Source of the DNA: Erythrobacter sp. SCSIO 43205
GTDB taxonomy: Bacteria > Pseudomonadota > Alphaproteobacteria > Sphingomonadales > Sphingomonadaceae
DNA length: 64,000 nt
Assembly: GCF_019904235.1 (NCBI RefSeq)
Contig: NZ_CP063202.1
Span: 3,100,001 to 3,164,000 of the forward strand
Direction: 5' to 3'
How positions within the stretch are numbered: position 1 is the first letter of the stretch; each line of letters opens with the position of its first letter. Below, piece after piece: positions 7,556 through 16,278 of this stretch. Below the pieces are notes generated by a model. It saw only the letters and a list, made by a program, of their open reading frames with translations, searched no databases and had not been told where the DNA came from. The position numbers were made by a program, and so were the translations under genes.

Positions 7556-8698
7556 TCAAATCTCGCGGCTCACGACTTCCTTCATGATCTCAGATGTGCC
7601 GCCATAAATGCGCTGAACGCGGGCGTCGCGCCATAGGCGGGCAATCGGATATTCGTTCATATAGCCAGCGCCGCCGTGCAGTTGGAGGCAAGCATCGACC
7701 ATTTCCCATTGCATCTCGGTGTGCCAGAGCTTGGCCGCTGAAGCCTCGCCCGTGGTGAGCTCGCCCTTCAAGTGCCGCGCAATCGCCCAGTCAAGGTGCG
7801 CCCAGCCCACTTGCAGCTTGGCCGCCAAGTCCGCGAGGGTGAATTTGGAGTTCTGGAACTCGAACACCGTCTTCCCAAAAGCCTTGCGCTCCTTGGTGAA
7901 TCTGACCGCCTCATCGAATGCACGCTGCGCCCCGCCCATAGCGCTAACGGCGATAGAGAGACGCTCTTGCGGGAGCTCTTCCATCAGGTGGATGAAGCCG
8001 CGGTTTTCGCCGCCGAGGATGTTGGTTTTGGGCACGCGCACGTCTTCGAAGAAAAGCTCGGATGTGTCGGCGGAGTGCTGGCCGATCTTGTCCAAGTTGC
8101 GCCCGCGCGCAAAGCCGGGGGTGTCGGCGTCGACAAGGATCAGCGAGGTGCCCTTCGCGCCTGCGGTCGGGTCGGTCTTGGCCACCACGATCACCACGTC
8201 GGCGTTCTGGCCATTGGTGATATAGGTCTTCGAACCATTGATGACGAGGTGATTGCCGTCTTCCTTGGCGGTGGTCTTGATACCCTGAAGATCGGAGCCA
8301 GCACCCGGCTCGGTCATCGCAATCGCGGTGATGATATCGCCCGAAATCATGCCCGGAAGGTATTTCTCCTTCTGCTCAGGGCTGCCGAGACGCTCGAAAT
8401 AATTGACGGTGATGTCGTTTTGCAGAGTGAAGCCAGCGGACGAGCCCATGTAGGAAAGCTCCTCGGCAAGCACACAGTTGAAACCGAAATCGAGGCCGAG
8501 CCCGCCGTTCTCTTCGGAAACCGTGGGGCACAGCATCCCGGCCTCGCCCAGCGCCTTCCACGCGGAGCGCGGAACAATGCCCTCTTCCTCGTGGCTATCG
8601 AGGTAAGGCTCCATATGCTCGGCAAAGACTTTGCGCACCGTTTCGCGGAATGCGGCGTGGTCTTCGTTATAGGCGGTGCGGTTCGCTGTTTGCAGCAT
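7556..8698 (-). CDS. Acyl-CoA dehydrogenase
   Basis: FAD-dependent acyl-CoA dehydrogenase of 380 aa, the usual family length. Signature segments are AMTEPGAGSDL and LQLHGGAGYMNEYPIARLWRDARV. The position of the MCAD catalytic Glu reads YGGTSEI, so Gly replaces that Glu. As in isovaleryl-CoA or long-chain enzymes the base may instead be the Glu in PQERLSIAV (inference from family knowledge). It introduces the alpha-beta double bond in an acyl-CoA. The neighbouring SDR and aldo/keto reductase genes read in the same direction. Confidence 0.92.
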   Translation of the reverse strand: MLQTANRTAYNEDHAAFRETVRKVFAEHMEPYLDSHEEEGIVPRSAWKALGEAGMLCPTVSEENGGLGLDFGFNCVLAEELSYMGSSAGFTLQNDITVNYFERLGSPEQKEKYLPGMISGDIITAIAMTEPGAGSDLQGIKTTAKEDGNHLVINGSKTYITNGQNADVVIVVAKTDPTAGAKGTSLILVDADTPGFARGRNLDKIGQHSADTSELFFEDVRVPKTNILGGENRGFIHLMEELPQERLSIAVSAMGGAQRAFDEAVRFTKERKAFGKTVFEFQNSKFTLADLAAKLQVGWAHLDWAIARHLKGELTTGEASAAKLWHTEMQWEMVDACLQLHGGAGYMNEYPIARLWRDARVQRIYGGTSEIMKEVVSREI

Positions 8699-8796
8699 GG
8701 GGCCTCTCTCTCATCAAATGCGTTGTTATTCAAAACGCAGTGAAGCTTGGCCTGACAGATAGGTCAAGCGCGAAAGATGCAAGTGTCGGCCAGTGG

Positions 8797-9390
8797 TCAA
8801 GATACTAGATAGCGCTCCATCAAGATGGGAAGCGTATTGGCGCAATCGGTTATGATCGAGCGTGACGCTTGATTGCGGCTCATGACTGCTTGTCCGCGAA
8901 GAAGGGACATAACGACCGAGGCAAGCGCGCCTGGCTCCGCGTCTGCGGTCAGCTTGCCCTCCTCCTTCCAGCGTTCAAATACGGCGGTCAGCCCAGCGTA
9001 TTGATCACCAATCAGGGCGACCATTTCATCGCCAAGAGCGTTATCGGGCCTGTTGGAAAGTTCTTGCTGTCCTGCCGCGACAAAGCACCCTGAGGGGCGA
9101 TTATCATCGACCAATACTTCAAGCTGCGCTGCGAAAAATTCATGCAACGCCTGTTTTGGATCGTCCTGATCAAGCTTTGCCAACAGCCCTGCCAAAACCG
9201 CATTTTGATAGCGAACATTCGCAAGTTCGAACATCGCATCCTTATTGCCAAATGCATTGTAAAGGCTCTGGCGTTTTAGCCCGGTCGCAGCCTCCAGCAC
9301 CTGGATCGAAGTGGCTTCATACCCGTGCTCCCAAAATGCATTCATAATTTTATCAATGACTTCCTCACGGTCGAAGCTTGCTGAACGCAT
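8797..9390 (-). CDS. TetR/AcrR-family transcriptional regulator
   Basis: 197-aa repressor with an N-terminal TetR helix-turn-helix (residues about 8-52, including AATGLKRQSLYNAFGNKDAMF) and a helical C-terminal ligand domain. It is transcribed divergently from an SDR gene 93 nt away, with palindromic TTGA/TCAA elements between them, so it most likely represses that SDR and itself (inference). The inducer is unknown. Confidence 0.9.
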   Translation of the reverse strand: MRSASFDREEVIDKIMNAFWEHGYEATSIQVLEAATGLKRQSLYNAFGNKDAMFELANVRYQNAVLAGLLAKLDQDDPKQALHEFFAAQLEVLVDDNRPSGCFVAAGQQELSNRPDNALGDEMVALIGDQYAGLTAVFERWKEEGKLTADAEPGALASVVMSLLRGQAVMSRNQASRSIITDCANTLPILMERYLVS

Positions 9391-9418
9391 TTTTTTGACC
9401 TTTCGTTCAAATAAATTC

Positions 9419-9434
9419 TTGACTGATCATTCAA
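9419..9434. promoter_or_regulatory. Candidate TetR operator
   Basis: TTGACTGATCATTCAA is a 16-bp imperfect palindrome (14 of 16 positions symmetric) in the middle of the 93-nt divergent region. Related TTGA...TCAA half-sites occur at about 9396-9411 and near 9465. The first TTGACT could also serve as a -35 element, which would let the repressor block the promoter. Confidence 0.5.
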
Positions 9435-9483
9435 CTATCCCTAGCTCATTTTTACCGAACAGTCAAGAAAAGGAGTTTGAACA

Positions 9484-10251
9484 ATGATACAGGTTAAACA
9501 AAATGCACGCCTCGCTGGCAAAAAAGCGGTTATCACAGGTGGTACAACGGGCATCGGCTTTGCTTCGGCGCAGAGGTATTTGGAGGAAGGGGCGGAGGTC
9601 ATTATCACTGGCCGCAGTCAGGATGGCATCGACCGCGCACTTGCCGAACTTGGTGATGGTGCAACAGGTTTCGTCGCAGATTCCACCTCGCTAAGCGACC
9701 TTCAGTCCCTCGCTCAATTTGCAAAAGAAGAATTGGGCCAGGTCGACATTCTGTTTGCCAACGCCGGGAATGGAATGTTTGCCCCTGTCGATCAAGTCGA
9801 TGAAGAACTTTACGATCGTCAGTTCGACCTCAATGTAAAAGGCGCCTTCTTCACCGTCAAGGCGATTTTGCCTGTGCTTTCGGACGGCAGCTCGGTCATC
9901 TTCACCGCATCCTCGGTCCACCAAAAGGGTGTACCAGGCGGAAGCCTCTATTTCGCCACCAAAGCCGCAGTGCGAAGCTTTGCCCGGACCATGGCAGCCG
10001 AACTGGGCGGTCGCGGCATCCGCGTGAACACGCTCTCCCCCGGTCTTGTTCCTACCAATTTCTTCGAAAACTCGAACGCACCAGTTGAAATGTATGACGA
10101 TTTCGACGCACTCGCTGGCAAAGGCGCACCGCTGGGTCGTGCTGGTAAGCCGGTTGAAATTGCCGAGCTAGCGGTGTTTCTCGGTTCAGATGAAGCCAGC
10201 TTTGTTACCGCGGCGGACTATGTCGCTGACGGCGGCTGGATGAACGTCTAG
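9484..10251 (+). CDS. SDR-family oxidoreductase under TetR control
   Basis: 255-aa classical SDR. GGTTGIG at residues 19-25 binds the nucleotide; the catalytic residues are Ser143 or 144, Tyr156 and Lys160 (LYFATK), and NAG lies at residues 93-95. An AAGGAG ribosome site precedes the ATG. The divergent TetR gene suggests inducible expression, as in quinone- or aldehyde-responsive SDR genes (inference). It ends at a strong bidirectional terminator. Substrate unknown. Confidence 0.9.
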   Translation: MIQVKQNARLAGKKAVITGGTTGIGFASAQRYLEEGAEVIITGRSQDGIDRALAELGDGATGFVADSTSLSDLQSLAQFAKEELGQVDILFANAGNGMFAPVDQVDEELYDRQFDLNVKGAFFTVKAILPVLSDGSSVIFTASSVHQKGVPGGSLYFATKAAVRSFARTMAAELGGRGIRVNTLSPGLVPTNFFENSNAPVEMYDDFDALAGKGAPLGRAGKPVEIAELAVFLGSDEASFVTAADYVADGGWMNV

Positions 10252-10269
10252 ATCTTATCCGACCATCAA

Positions 10270-10306
10270 AAAGGGCGCCTGTCGCATTTGCGATGGGCGC
10301 CCTTTA
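10270..10306. terminator. Bidirectional terminator
   Basis: AAAGGGCGCC (from 10270) pairs with GGGCGCCCTTT ending at about 10304; the stem extends inward through GTCGCA/TGCGAT with two mismatches. A-rich and T-rich flanks make it usable by both the SDR gene and the convergent reductase gene. Confidence 0.88.
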
Positions 10307-10340
10307 TTGTCCTAGTCACGCTTGGTGCGTCAGAGTTTGA

Positions 10341-11183
10341 TCAGCCCACAAACGCGCGTTCGATCACGAACTGCCCGGGCTTGTTATTCGCGCCCTCTTC
10401 GAAACCGCGCGCTTCCAAATCCGCTGCGTGATCCTTGATCATAGCCATCGAGCCGCACAGCATCACCCGGTCGTTTTCCGGATCGAACTTCTGCGGGCCC
10501 TTGCTGTCTTTGAACAGGCGGCCATCGTCGATCAGAACTTGTATGCGGTCGGTCGTATGAAAGTCTTCGCGCGTCACCGTGGGGACGTAGATCATGCGCT
10601 CACGCTGGTCGTCTTCGAGCAGCGGATCGCCTTCGAGTTTGCTTTCGAGCAAATCACGGTAAGCCAGGTCTTTCACCCGGCGCACGGAATGGACAACTAT
10701 CACTTCGTCATACATTTCATAGACTTCCGGATCGCGCACGAGGCTCATGAACGGAGCCAGACCCGTGCCGGTTGAAAGCATAAATAGGCGCTTACCGGGC
10801 AGCAGTGCGTCGGTCACAAGTGTTCCGGTCGGCTTTTTGCCGAGATAGATCGGGTCGCCGACTTTAATGTGTTGCAGTCGCGAGGTCAGCGGGCCGTCCT
10901 GCACGATGATCGAGAGAAACTCCAATTCCTCATCGTATGATGGCGAAGCGACAGAATAAGCGCGCAGCAGCGGCTTACCGTCTTCTTTGGGAAGGCCGAT
11001 CATCACAAACTCACCAGAACGGAAGCGGAAGCTTGCCGGGCGCGTCATTTTCAGTGTGAAGAGGTCATCATTCCATTGATGAACATGGGTAATCGTCTCA
11101 ACCGAAACGGCGCCACTTTCTTGGAAAGCGTCACGGGGCGGGATAGGAGATGTCACAGCTGGATCGGTCAATTTCGGCCTCAA
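10341..11183 (-). CDS. fpr: Ferredoxin--NADP(+) reductase
   Basis: FAD flavoenzyme moving electrons between NADPH and ferredoxin or flavodoxin. It is 280 aa, with the FAD segment LLRAYSVASP, the NADP-binding TGTGLAPFMS and a C-terminal ERAFVG ending like that of the Rhodobacter-type bacterial FPR subclass. The first 20 or so residues look poorly structured, so the true start could be later. It lies next to a ferric-iron transporter, consistent with iron-sulfur or redox supply. In this context it could feed reductant to the ferredoxin used by the BchNBL and BchXYZ reductases (inference). Confidence 0.9.
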   Translation of the reverse strand: MRPKLTDPAVTSPIPPRDAFQESGAVSVETITHVHQWNDDLFTLKMTRPASFRFRSGEFVMIGLPKEDGKPLLRAYSVASPSYDEELEFLSIIVQDGPLTSRLQHIKVGDPIYLGKKPTGTLVTDALLPGKRLFMLSTGTGLAPFMSLVRDPEVYEMYDEVIVVHSVRRVKDLAYRDLLESKLEGDPLLEDDQRERMIYVPTVTREDFHTTDRIQVLIDDGRLFKDSKGPQKFDPENDRVMLCGSMAMIKDHAADLEARGFEEGANNKPGQFVIERAFVG

Positions 11184-11270
11184 AATGTGTGCGGTTTACG
11201 CGAGATTCGCGTCAGTTGTGAACGCGCAAATGAAGCTTTCGGCTACTTACATCAAGGTAGATTAGCAATT

Positions 11271-11304
11271 CAGGGGCGAAGCGCGGCTTGACACCTCGCC
11301 CCTG
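11271..11304. terminator. Hairpin after iron-binding protein gene
   Basis: CAGGGGCGA (11271-11279) and TCGCCCCTG (11296-11304) form a 9-bp stem just past the stop codon of the minus-strand iron-binding protein gene. There is no T-run, so it may be a weak terminator or an mRNA-stabilising end. Confidence 0.55.
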
Positions 11305-11314
11305 AATGCTTGTT

Positions 11315-12361
11315 TTAGTTCCAACCCGCGCGGTCGAAAATCTGCACCGCTTTGGTTTGACCAGCACCGATGGTCGCCGCGTTAAGTGTGTCAGCGCGGA
11401 AGGTTCCCATCTCTTCAAGATTGGAATTGCCAGCCAGGCCGATTGCTGCGGGGTATTCATTGTTACCATCGGCGAAATACCGCTGCGCGCTTTCGCTGGT
11501 GAGATATTCGAGAAATTTGATCGCGTTCTCGCGGTTAGGGGCGTTTTTGACAACACCAGCACCGCTGACATTAATATGCGTGCCGCTTTCACCTTCGCCT
11601 TGGTCGGGGAAGATCACGCCGATTGCATCGAACACCGCGCGCTCTTCCTCATTGCCGCCAGCAAAACGGCCAAGGTAATAGGAGTTCACAACCGCAATCC
11701 GGCATTCGCCCGCCGCAACGCTTTCGATTTGCGCGGTGTCATTGCCCTGCGGGTCGCGCGCGAAGTTTGCAACGACGCCCTTGGCCCACTGTTCAGCAGC
11801 CTCTTCGCCCTTATTGGCAATGATGCTGGAGAGCAGCGAGATGTTGTAGATATTCGAAGACGAGCGAATACAGATGTCGCCCTTCCACGCAGGATCGGCC
11901 AAGTCCATATAGGTGTCGAGGCCTTCTGGAACGCCCGCTTCCTTGTTATAAATGATCACCCGTGCGCGGGTGGAGAGCCCGAACCACAGGCCTTCTGGAT
12001 GGCGCAGGTAATCGGGCAGACGCTCATTCAGAACATCTGAATTCACCGATTGCAGCACGCCCGCTTCCTCTGCACGCCACAGGCGGCCTGCATCGACGGT
12101 CACAAGCAGGTCAGCGGGTGAAAATTCGCCTTCGGACTGGATGCGCTCAATCAGAGCATCGGCATCAGCTTCAATGCGATTGACCGTAATGCCGGTCTGC
12201 TCGGTAAAATCTTCATAAAGCGCCAAGTCGGTGTCGTAGTGGCGCGAGGAATAGACATTGACGACACCATTATCGCCAGAGGCATCGCCCGCAGTCTCCG
12301 CATTGTCGGAGCAGGCCACGACGCTCAAAGCGAGGCCAAGACCGAGAATCATTTTCTTCAT
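11315..12361 (-). CDS. Ferric iron ABC transporter substrate-binding lipoprotein
   Basis: 348-aa periplasmic iron-binding protein of the FbpA/FutA group. The chosen ATG (12361) follows a GAAGGAA ribosome site and gives a lipoprotein signal (LALSVVAC). The mature part begins VNVYSSRHYDTD, typical of the family, and carries a YYLGRF motif whose tyrosines are the family's Fe(III) ligands. It delivers Fe3+ to the permease. It is followed upstream on the same strand by the ATPase gene, while the permease gene is divergent. A Fur-like palindrome lies 20 nt upstream. Confidence 0.9.
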   Translation of the reverse strand: MKKMILGLGLALSVVACSDNAETAGDASGDNGVVNVYSSRHYDTDLALYEDFTEQTGITVNRIEADADALIERIQSEGEFSPADLLVTVDAGRLWRAEEAGVLQSVNSDVLNERLPDYLRHPEGLWFGLSTRARVIIYNKEAGVPEGLDTYMDLADPAWKGDICIRSSSNIYNISLLSSIIANKGEEAAEQWAKGVVANFARDPQGNDTAQIESVAAGECRIAVVNSYYLGRFAGGNEEERAVFDAIGVIFPDQGEGESGTHINVSGAGVVKNAPNRENAIKFLEYLTSESAQRYFADGNNEYPAAIGLAGNSNLEEMGTFRADTLNAATIGAGQTKAVQIFDRAGWN

Positions 12362-12380
12362 AACTGTTCCTTCAGTGGTA

Positions 12381-12399
12381 TTTGCGAATGACTTGCAAT
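12381..12399. promoter_or_regulatory. Candidate Fur-type iron box
   Basis: TTTGCGAATGACTTGCAAT has dyad symmetry at 12 of 19 positions and resembles the TTGCNAAT...TTGCAA boxes of alphaproteobacterial Fur. A second GCGAATGCAA element follows at about 12409. It lies just upstream of the iron-binding protein gene, where iron repression would be expected. Confidence 0.45.
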
Positions 12400-12434
12400 A
12401 GTATCTTGGCGAATGCAAGTGCTGATTTTGCGCG

Positions 12435-13481
12435 CTATCCTTTTGCGAAGGCGCGCACGCTCGCATCGCGCGGAACCACACGGTAGGATGCGCCTTCTTT
12501 CACTTCGGAGGTGGTTTGCACTGTGATCTCTTCACCAGAGGCCGTTTGCAAAACGAGCCTGCTGGCAACGCCCAACGGGTGCACATCGACGACCTCAAGG
12601 CCGCTCGCATCCTCAATGCAGTCCAAGAATTCGGCGTGGACCAGCAACTCCAATTCGCCCCTATCCGGCACATCGCCGGCGACGCAGGACAGCGGCCAAG
12701 CGCCAAGGCTGGTGCGCAAGCTTTCGCCTTCGCGTGTCGCTGCCACCACCTGCGCTCCGCCGAAAATTGCGCCGACCGATGGGGTCTGCGGGCGATCGTG
12801 CAAATCCTCTGGCGTACCAAATTGCACGATCCGCCCCCCTTCCATGACGGCGATGTGATCGGCAATGTCCAGCGCTTCTTCGGGATCGTGCGTGACCAGA
12901 ATTGTTGTCGTACCTGCCTCGCGCAAAAGCCTGCGACAATCGCGGCGAAGGCGGCGGCGAAGAACGATGTCGACGCTAGCGAAGGGTTCATCCATCAACA
13001 GCACTTGCGGTTCTGGCGCCATTGCACGGGCCAAGGCGGCGCGTTGTTGCTGTCCGCCGGAAAGCTCGTGCGGGAAACGGGGTCCAAGGCCGGTGAGCCC
13101 CACCCTCTCCAGCCATTGTTCGATCACCGCATTCGACCCGCCGCCCGAAAGGCCAAAAGCGATGTTCTTGGCTATCGTCATATGCGGGAACAGCGCGCCG
13201 TCCTGAAACACCAGGCCCACGGGCCGCGCTTCGGGAGGAGGGTTGCGATTGGCGCTGGCGATTTCTTCACCGCCCACCCTGATACTGCCCGATTGCACTG
13301 GCAAAAGCCCCGCCGCCAGATTGAGCAAGGTTGACTTGCCTGAGCCTGACGAGCCAAGCAGGCAGGTGATTTTTCCTGTAGGCGCTGTAAAGGCGATGTC
13401 CGACAGGGCTTCCACCCGCCCGGTCCGACCAGTGTAAGCATGGGCAATATGTTGAAATTCAAGACTCACAAGATTGTCCAT
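12435..13481 (-). CDS. Ferric iron ABC transporter ATP-binding protein
   Basis: 348-aa ATPase of the FbpC type. It has Walker A GSSGSGKST (residues 43-51), signature LSGGQQQRAALARAM, Walker B VLLMDEPFAS and a switch His in ILVTHDPEEAL. A C-terminal extension of about 100 aa resembles a TOBE-type regulatory domain. The ATG at 13481 (MDNLVSLEF) is chosen; longer in-frame starts would run deep into the divergent permease gene. It energises iron import with the neighbouring binding protein and permease. Confidence 0.9.
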   Translation of the reverse strand: MDNLVSLEFQHIAHAYTGRTGRVEALSDIAFTAPTGKITCLLGSSGSGKSTLLNLAAGLLPVQSGSIRVGGEEIASANRNPPPEARPVGLVFQDGALFPHMTIAKNIAFGLSGGGSNAVIEQWLERVGLTGLGPRFPHELSGGQQQRAALARAMAPEPQVLLMDEPFASVDIVLRRRLRRDCRRLLREAGTTTILVTHDPEEALDIADHIAVMEGGRIVQFGTPEDLHDRPQTPSVGAIFGGAQVVAATREGESLRTSLGAWPLSCVAGDVPDRGELELLVHAEFLDCIEDASGLEVVDVHPLGVASRLVLQTASGEEITVQTTSEVKEGASYRVVPRDASVRAFAKG

Positions 13482-13527
13482 TGCAAGAGGGCGCAGAGCA
13501 GCCGTGGCTAAGACGCGCGTGACTGAG

Positions 13528-15192
13528 ATGGGCCTTAAGCAATCCGCCCCTCCCCCTGCAAGTGGGCTTGTGCAACGCCATTCGCTTCTGGATGGGTGGA
13601 GCGTGGGCGCAATGGTGCTTGCCGCGCTTGCCTTTCTTCCCATTGCCGCAATCCTGATTTCAGCGCCAGATGGCGGGTTTGAGGCGATTTCTCACCTCGC
13701 AAGCACAGTTTTGTGGCGCTACACCGCAAACACTCTGGCGCTGATGGCGATGGCGGGCGGATTTGCCCTTGTTTTCGGCACGGGAAGCGCTTGGTTAGTA
13801 AGCGCGACGCGTTTTCCGGGACGATCGATTCTGGCGTGGGCGCTGGTCCTACCGCTCGCTCTGCCCGCTTATATCGCGGCCTATCTTTATGGCGATATGC
13901 TCGACTTTGTTGGGCCAGTGCAAACCGCATTTCGCGCCGCGACTGGCCTTGGTCCGGGTGATTACTGGTTCCCGCAAATCCGCTCGCTTCCCGGCGGCGC
14001 ATTCGTGCTCGGCATTGTGCTTTACCCATATGTCTACCTTCTCGCCCGCGCCGCTTTTGCTGCGCAAAGCCTGTCGCAATTCCGCGCCGCGCGCAGCCTT
14101 GGGGCAACCCCTACCCGCGCCTTCTGGCAAGTCGCCTTGCCTGCGGCGCGTCCGGCCATTGCAGGCGGATTGGCGCTGGTCCTGATGGAAGTTCTCGCCG
14201 ATTTTGGTGTCGCGCAATATTTCGCCATACCCACCTTCTCGACCGGCATATTTCGCAGCTGGCTTTCGATGGGCGACAAACAGGCCGCATTGAAGCTTGC
14301 GGCGGTCATGCTGCTGTTCGTGGTCGCCCTGATCATCCTTGAGGCGCGAACCCGCCAAGGCCGCGCGGCGAGTAAGGACGCATCGCGCGACGATGAAGCG
14401 TTGGTGCAGCTCTCTCGCTTGGGCAAGGTGCTCGCGTTGCTCTTTTGCGCGGTGCCTGTGGCGCTCGGCTTCCTGATCCCGGCAGGCTATCTCATCACCA
14501 TGTCGATGACGCCCGAAGCCATCTCAGCGGCGGGCGATCTGTGGTCCTATGCGGGCGCGAGTTTGCGTTTGGGACTTGGCGCTGGCGCGCTTTGCGTTAT
14601 CGCCGCGCTCCTCCTTGCTTTTGCAAAAGCGCGTTCGCAAAGCCAGCTGGTGAAGGCCTCAATCCGCGTCTCCACCCTTGGTTATGCGCTTCCCGGCGCG
14701 CTCCTTGCCGTGGGACTGCTCGCGCCTCTTGGCGCGGTTGATGTTGGGCTCACTCGCCTGCTGCGAGACACGCTCGGCTATTCCGGCGGGCTCATTTTGA
14801 CAGGCACGGGCGCGATCCTCATTTACGCTTTGTGCGTCCGTTTCCTCACCGTTGCTTACAACAGCGTCGATGGCGGGATGAGCAAGATCCCGCCCTCTTT
14901 CGCCGCCGCCGCGCGCTCTTTGGGAGCTGGCCCTGCGCGCGTCCTTGCCCGCATCTATGCGCCGCTCTTGAGCCGCAGCCTCGCTGCCGCCGCAGCGCTG
15001 GTGTTTATCGATACCGTGCGCGAGCTTCCGGCAACGCTGATCTTGCGGCCTTTCAATCTGGAGACTTTGGCAACGCGCACCTATCGCCTCGCCAGCGATG
15101 AACGGCTGGTCGAAGCCTCGATCCCCGCGCTCCTTTTGCTGGTTGCCGGGCTTTTGCCTGTGTTGCTTTTGACGAGAACTGGTAAGCGCTAG
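13528..15192 (+). CDS. Ferric iron ABC transporter permease (fused two-half type)
   Basis: Inner-membrane permease of the FbpB type, 554 aa from ATG 13528, with about 12 hydrophobic segments in two homologous halves. Each half carries the EAA loop (ARSLGATPTRAFWQVALP and ARSLGAGPARVLARIYAP). The start is uncertain: GTG 13504 or TTG 13474 are in frame, but the latter overlaps the divergent ATPase start. Splitting the transporter over two strands around a 46-nt gap is unusual for this family. It ends 84 nt before bchI. Confidence 0.85.
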   Translation: MGLKQSAPPPASGLVQRHSLLDGWSVGAMVLAALAFLPIAAILISAPDGGFEAISHLASTVLWRYTANTLALMAMAGGFALVFGTGSAWLVSATRFPGRSILAWALVLPLALPAYIAAYLYGDMLDFVGPVQTAFRAATGLGPGDYWFPQIRSLPGGAFVLGIVLYPYVYLLARAAFAAQSLSQFRAARSLGATPTRAFWQVALPAARPAIAGGLALVLMEVLADFGVAQYFAIPTFSTGIFRSWLSMGDKQAALKLAAVMLLFVVALIILEARTRQGRAASKDASRDDEALVQLSRLGKVLALLFCAVPVALGFLIPAGYLITMSMTPEAISAAGDLWSYAGASLRLGLGAGALCVIAALLLAFAKARSQSQLVKASIRVSTLGYALPGALLAVGLLAPLGAVDVGLTRLLRDTLGYSGGLILTGTGAILIYALCVRFLTVAYNSVDGGMSKIPPSFAAAARSLGAGPARVLARIYAPLLSRSLAAAAALVFIDTVRELPATLILRPFNLETLATRTYRLASDERLVEASIPALLLLVAGLLPVLLLTRTGKR

Positions 15193-15214
15193 CGCTCCCC
15201 ATGTAAGGCCAGAT

Positions 15215-15239
15215 TGTCAGTCCACGTGTAAACTGGACT
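15215..15239. promoter_or_regulatory. Candidate regulatory palindrome upstream of bchI
   Basis: TGT-N12-AAA at 15215-15232 is one mismatch from the PpsR/CrtJ consensus TGT-N12-ACA. It overlaps a perfect inverted repeat AGTCCA-N9-TGGACT (15219-15239) that shares the GTCCA half seen in other sites of this cluster. This is the only room for a bchIDO promoter. Confidence 0.4.
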
Positions 15240-15276
15240 TGTCGAACTGGCGCGAAACGTCCATTGTGTTGCTCTA

Positions 15277-16278
15277 ATGGCAAAATTTCCATTCTCCGCC
15301 ATCGTCGGACAAGACGAGATGAAGCAGGCGCTGCTTATGGCCGCGGTCGATGGCTCGCTTGGCGGGGTGATGGTCTTTGGCGATCGAGGCACGGGCAAAA
15401 GCACCGCAGCGCGCGCTTTGGCGAGCCTTCTGCCGCCGATTACCGCTCACTCAAATTGCCCCTATGGTGGCTCGAAAGAAGACGCTGAGAACTATCCGGA
15501 TGTGTGCGGCGGAGGCCCTTTGCGCAAGCGGCCTGTGCCTTTCGTGGACTTGCCCCTTGGCGCGACAGAGGACCGGGTGGTTGGCTCGCTCGACCTTGAG
15601 AAAGCTCTGCGTTCGGGCGAAAAGGGGTTTGAACCCGGCCTTCTCGCCAAAGCGCACCGGGGCTTTCTCTACATCGATGAAATCAACCTTCTCGAAGACC
15701 ACTTGGTGGACCTGCTCCTCGACGTGGCGGCGTCAGGTGAGAATGTGGTCGAGCGCGAAGGTTTGTCCGTTCGCCACCCGGCCAAATTCGTTCTGATCGG
15801 CAGCGGCAACCCGGAAGAGGGCGAACTGCGCCCGCAATTGCTCGACCGCTTTGGCCTCTCAGTCGAAGTGCGCACGCCAGAGACAATCGAGACCCGCGTT
15901 GAAATCATGCGCCTTGTCGCCGCAAACGAACGCGACCCCGAAGGCTTCGCGGCCCAATGGGCCGATGAGGACGCAAAGATCCTTAAACAAATCGCGCGCG
16001 GCAAAGCCAAGCTTGCGAAGTTGGAGCCGTCTGAAGACATCCTCACTGATGCCGCCCATCTGTGCATGGCGGTGGGCGCAGATGGCCTTCGCGGAGAGCT
16101 CACCTTGATGCGCGCCGCGCGTGCGCTCGCTGCCTTGCAAGGCGCGCGTTCAGTCAAGCGCGAGCATCTGATAGCGGTCGCGCCATCGGCCCTGCGCCAC
16201 CGTTTGCGGCGCGATGTTCTGGATGAAACAGGCTCTACCGCGCGCATCACCCGCGCTATCGACGAGCTGTTCGGGTGA
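15277..16278 (+). CDS. bchI: Magnesium chelatase ATPase subunit I
   Basis: AAA+ ATPase subunit of Mg-chelatase, which inserts Mg2+ into protoporphyrin IX, the first committed step to bacteriochlorophyll. It is 333 aa. Walker A GDRGTGKST is at residues 35-43, Walker B is GFLYIDEINLL and the sensor segment is GSGNPEEGELRPQLLDRFG. It begins the first PGC operon and its stop overlaps the GTG of bchD (GTGA), so the two subunits are translationally coupled. Confidence 0.97.
   Translation: MAKFPFSAIVGQDEMKQALLMAAVDGSLGGVMVFGDRGTGKSTAARALASLLPPITAHSNCPYGGSKEDAENYPDVCGGGPLRKRPVPFVDLPLGATEDRVVGSLDLEKALRSGEKGFEPGLLAKAHRGFLYIDEINLLEDHLVDLLLDVAASGENVVEREGLSVRHPAKFVLIGSGNPEEGELRPQLLDRFGLSVEVRTPETIETRVEIMRLVAANERDPEGFAAQWADEDAKILKQIARGKAKLAKLEPSEDILTDAAHLCMAVGADGLRGELTLMRAARALAALQGARSVKREHLIAVAPSALRHRLRRDVLDETGSTARITRAIDELFG

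Noticed and set aside
7772..8743. 323-residue plus-strand frame opposite the acyl-CoA dehydrogenase
   Set aside because: Antisense shadow; the minus strand encodes all acyl-CoA dehydrogenase signatures.
13474..13527. Upstream TTG/GTG starts for the iron permease
   Set aside because: TTG 13474 would overlap the divergent ATPase start; no good ribosome site. ATG 13528 taken as the most likely, though GTG 13504 remains possible.
15185..15196. Perfect palindrome AGCGCTAGCGCT at the permease stop codon
   Set aside because: Short and G/C-rich, no flanking structure; probably chance.
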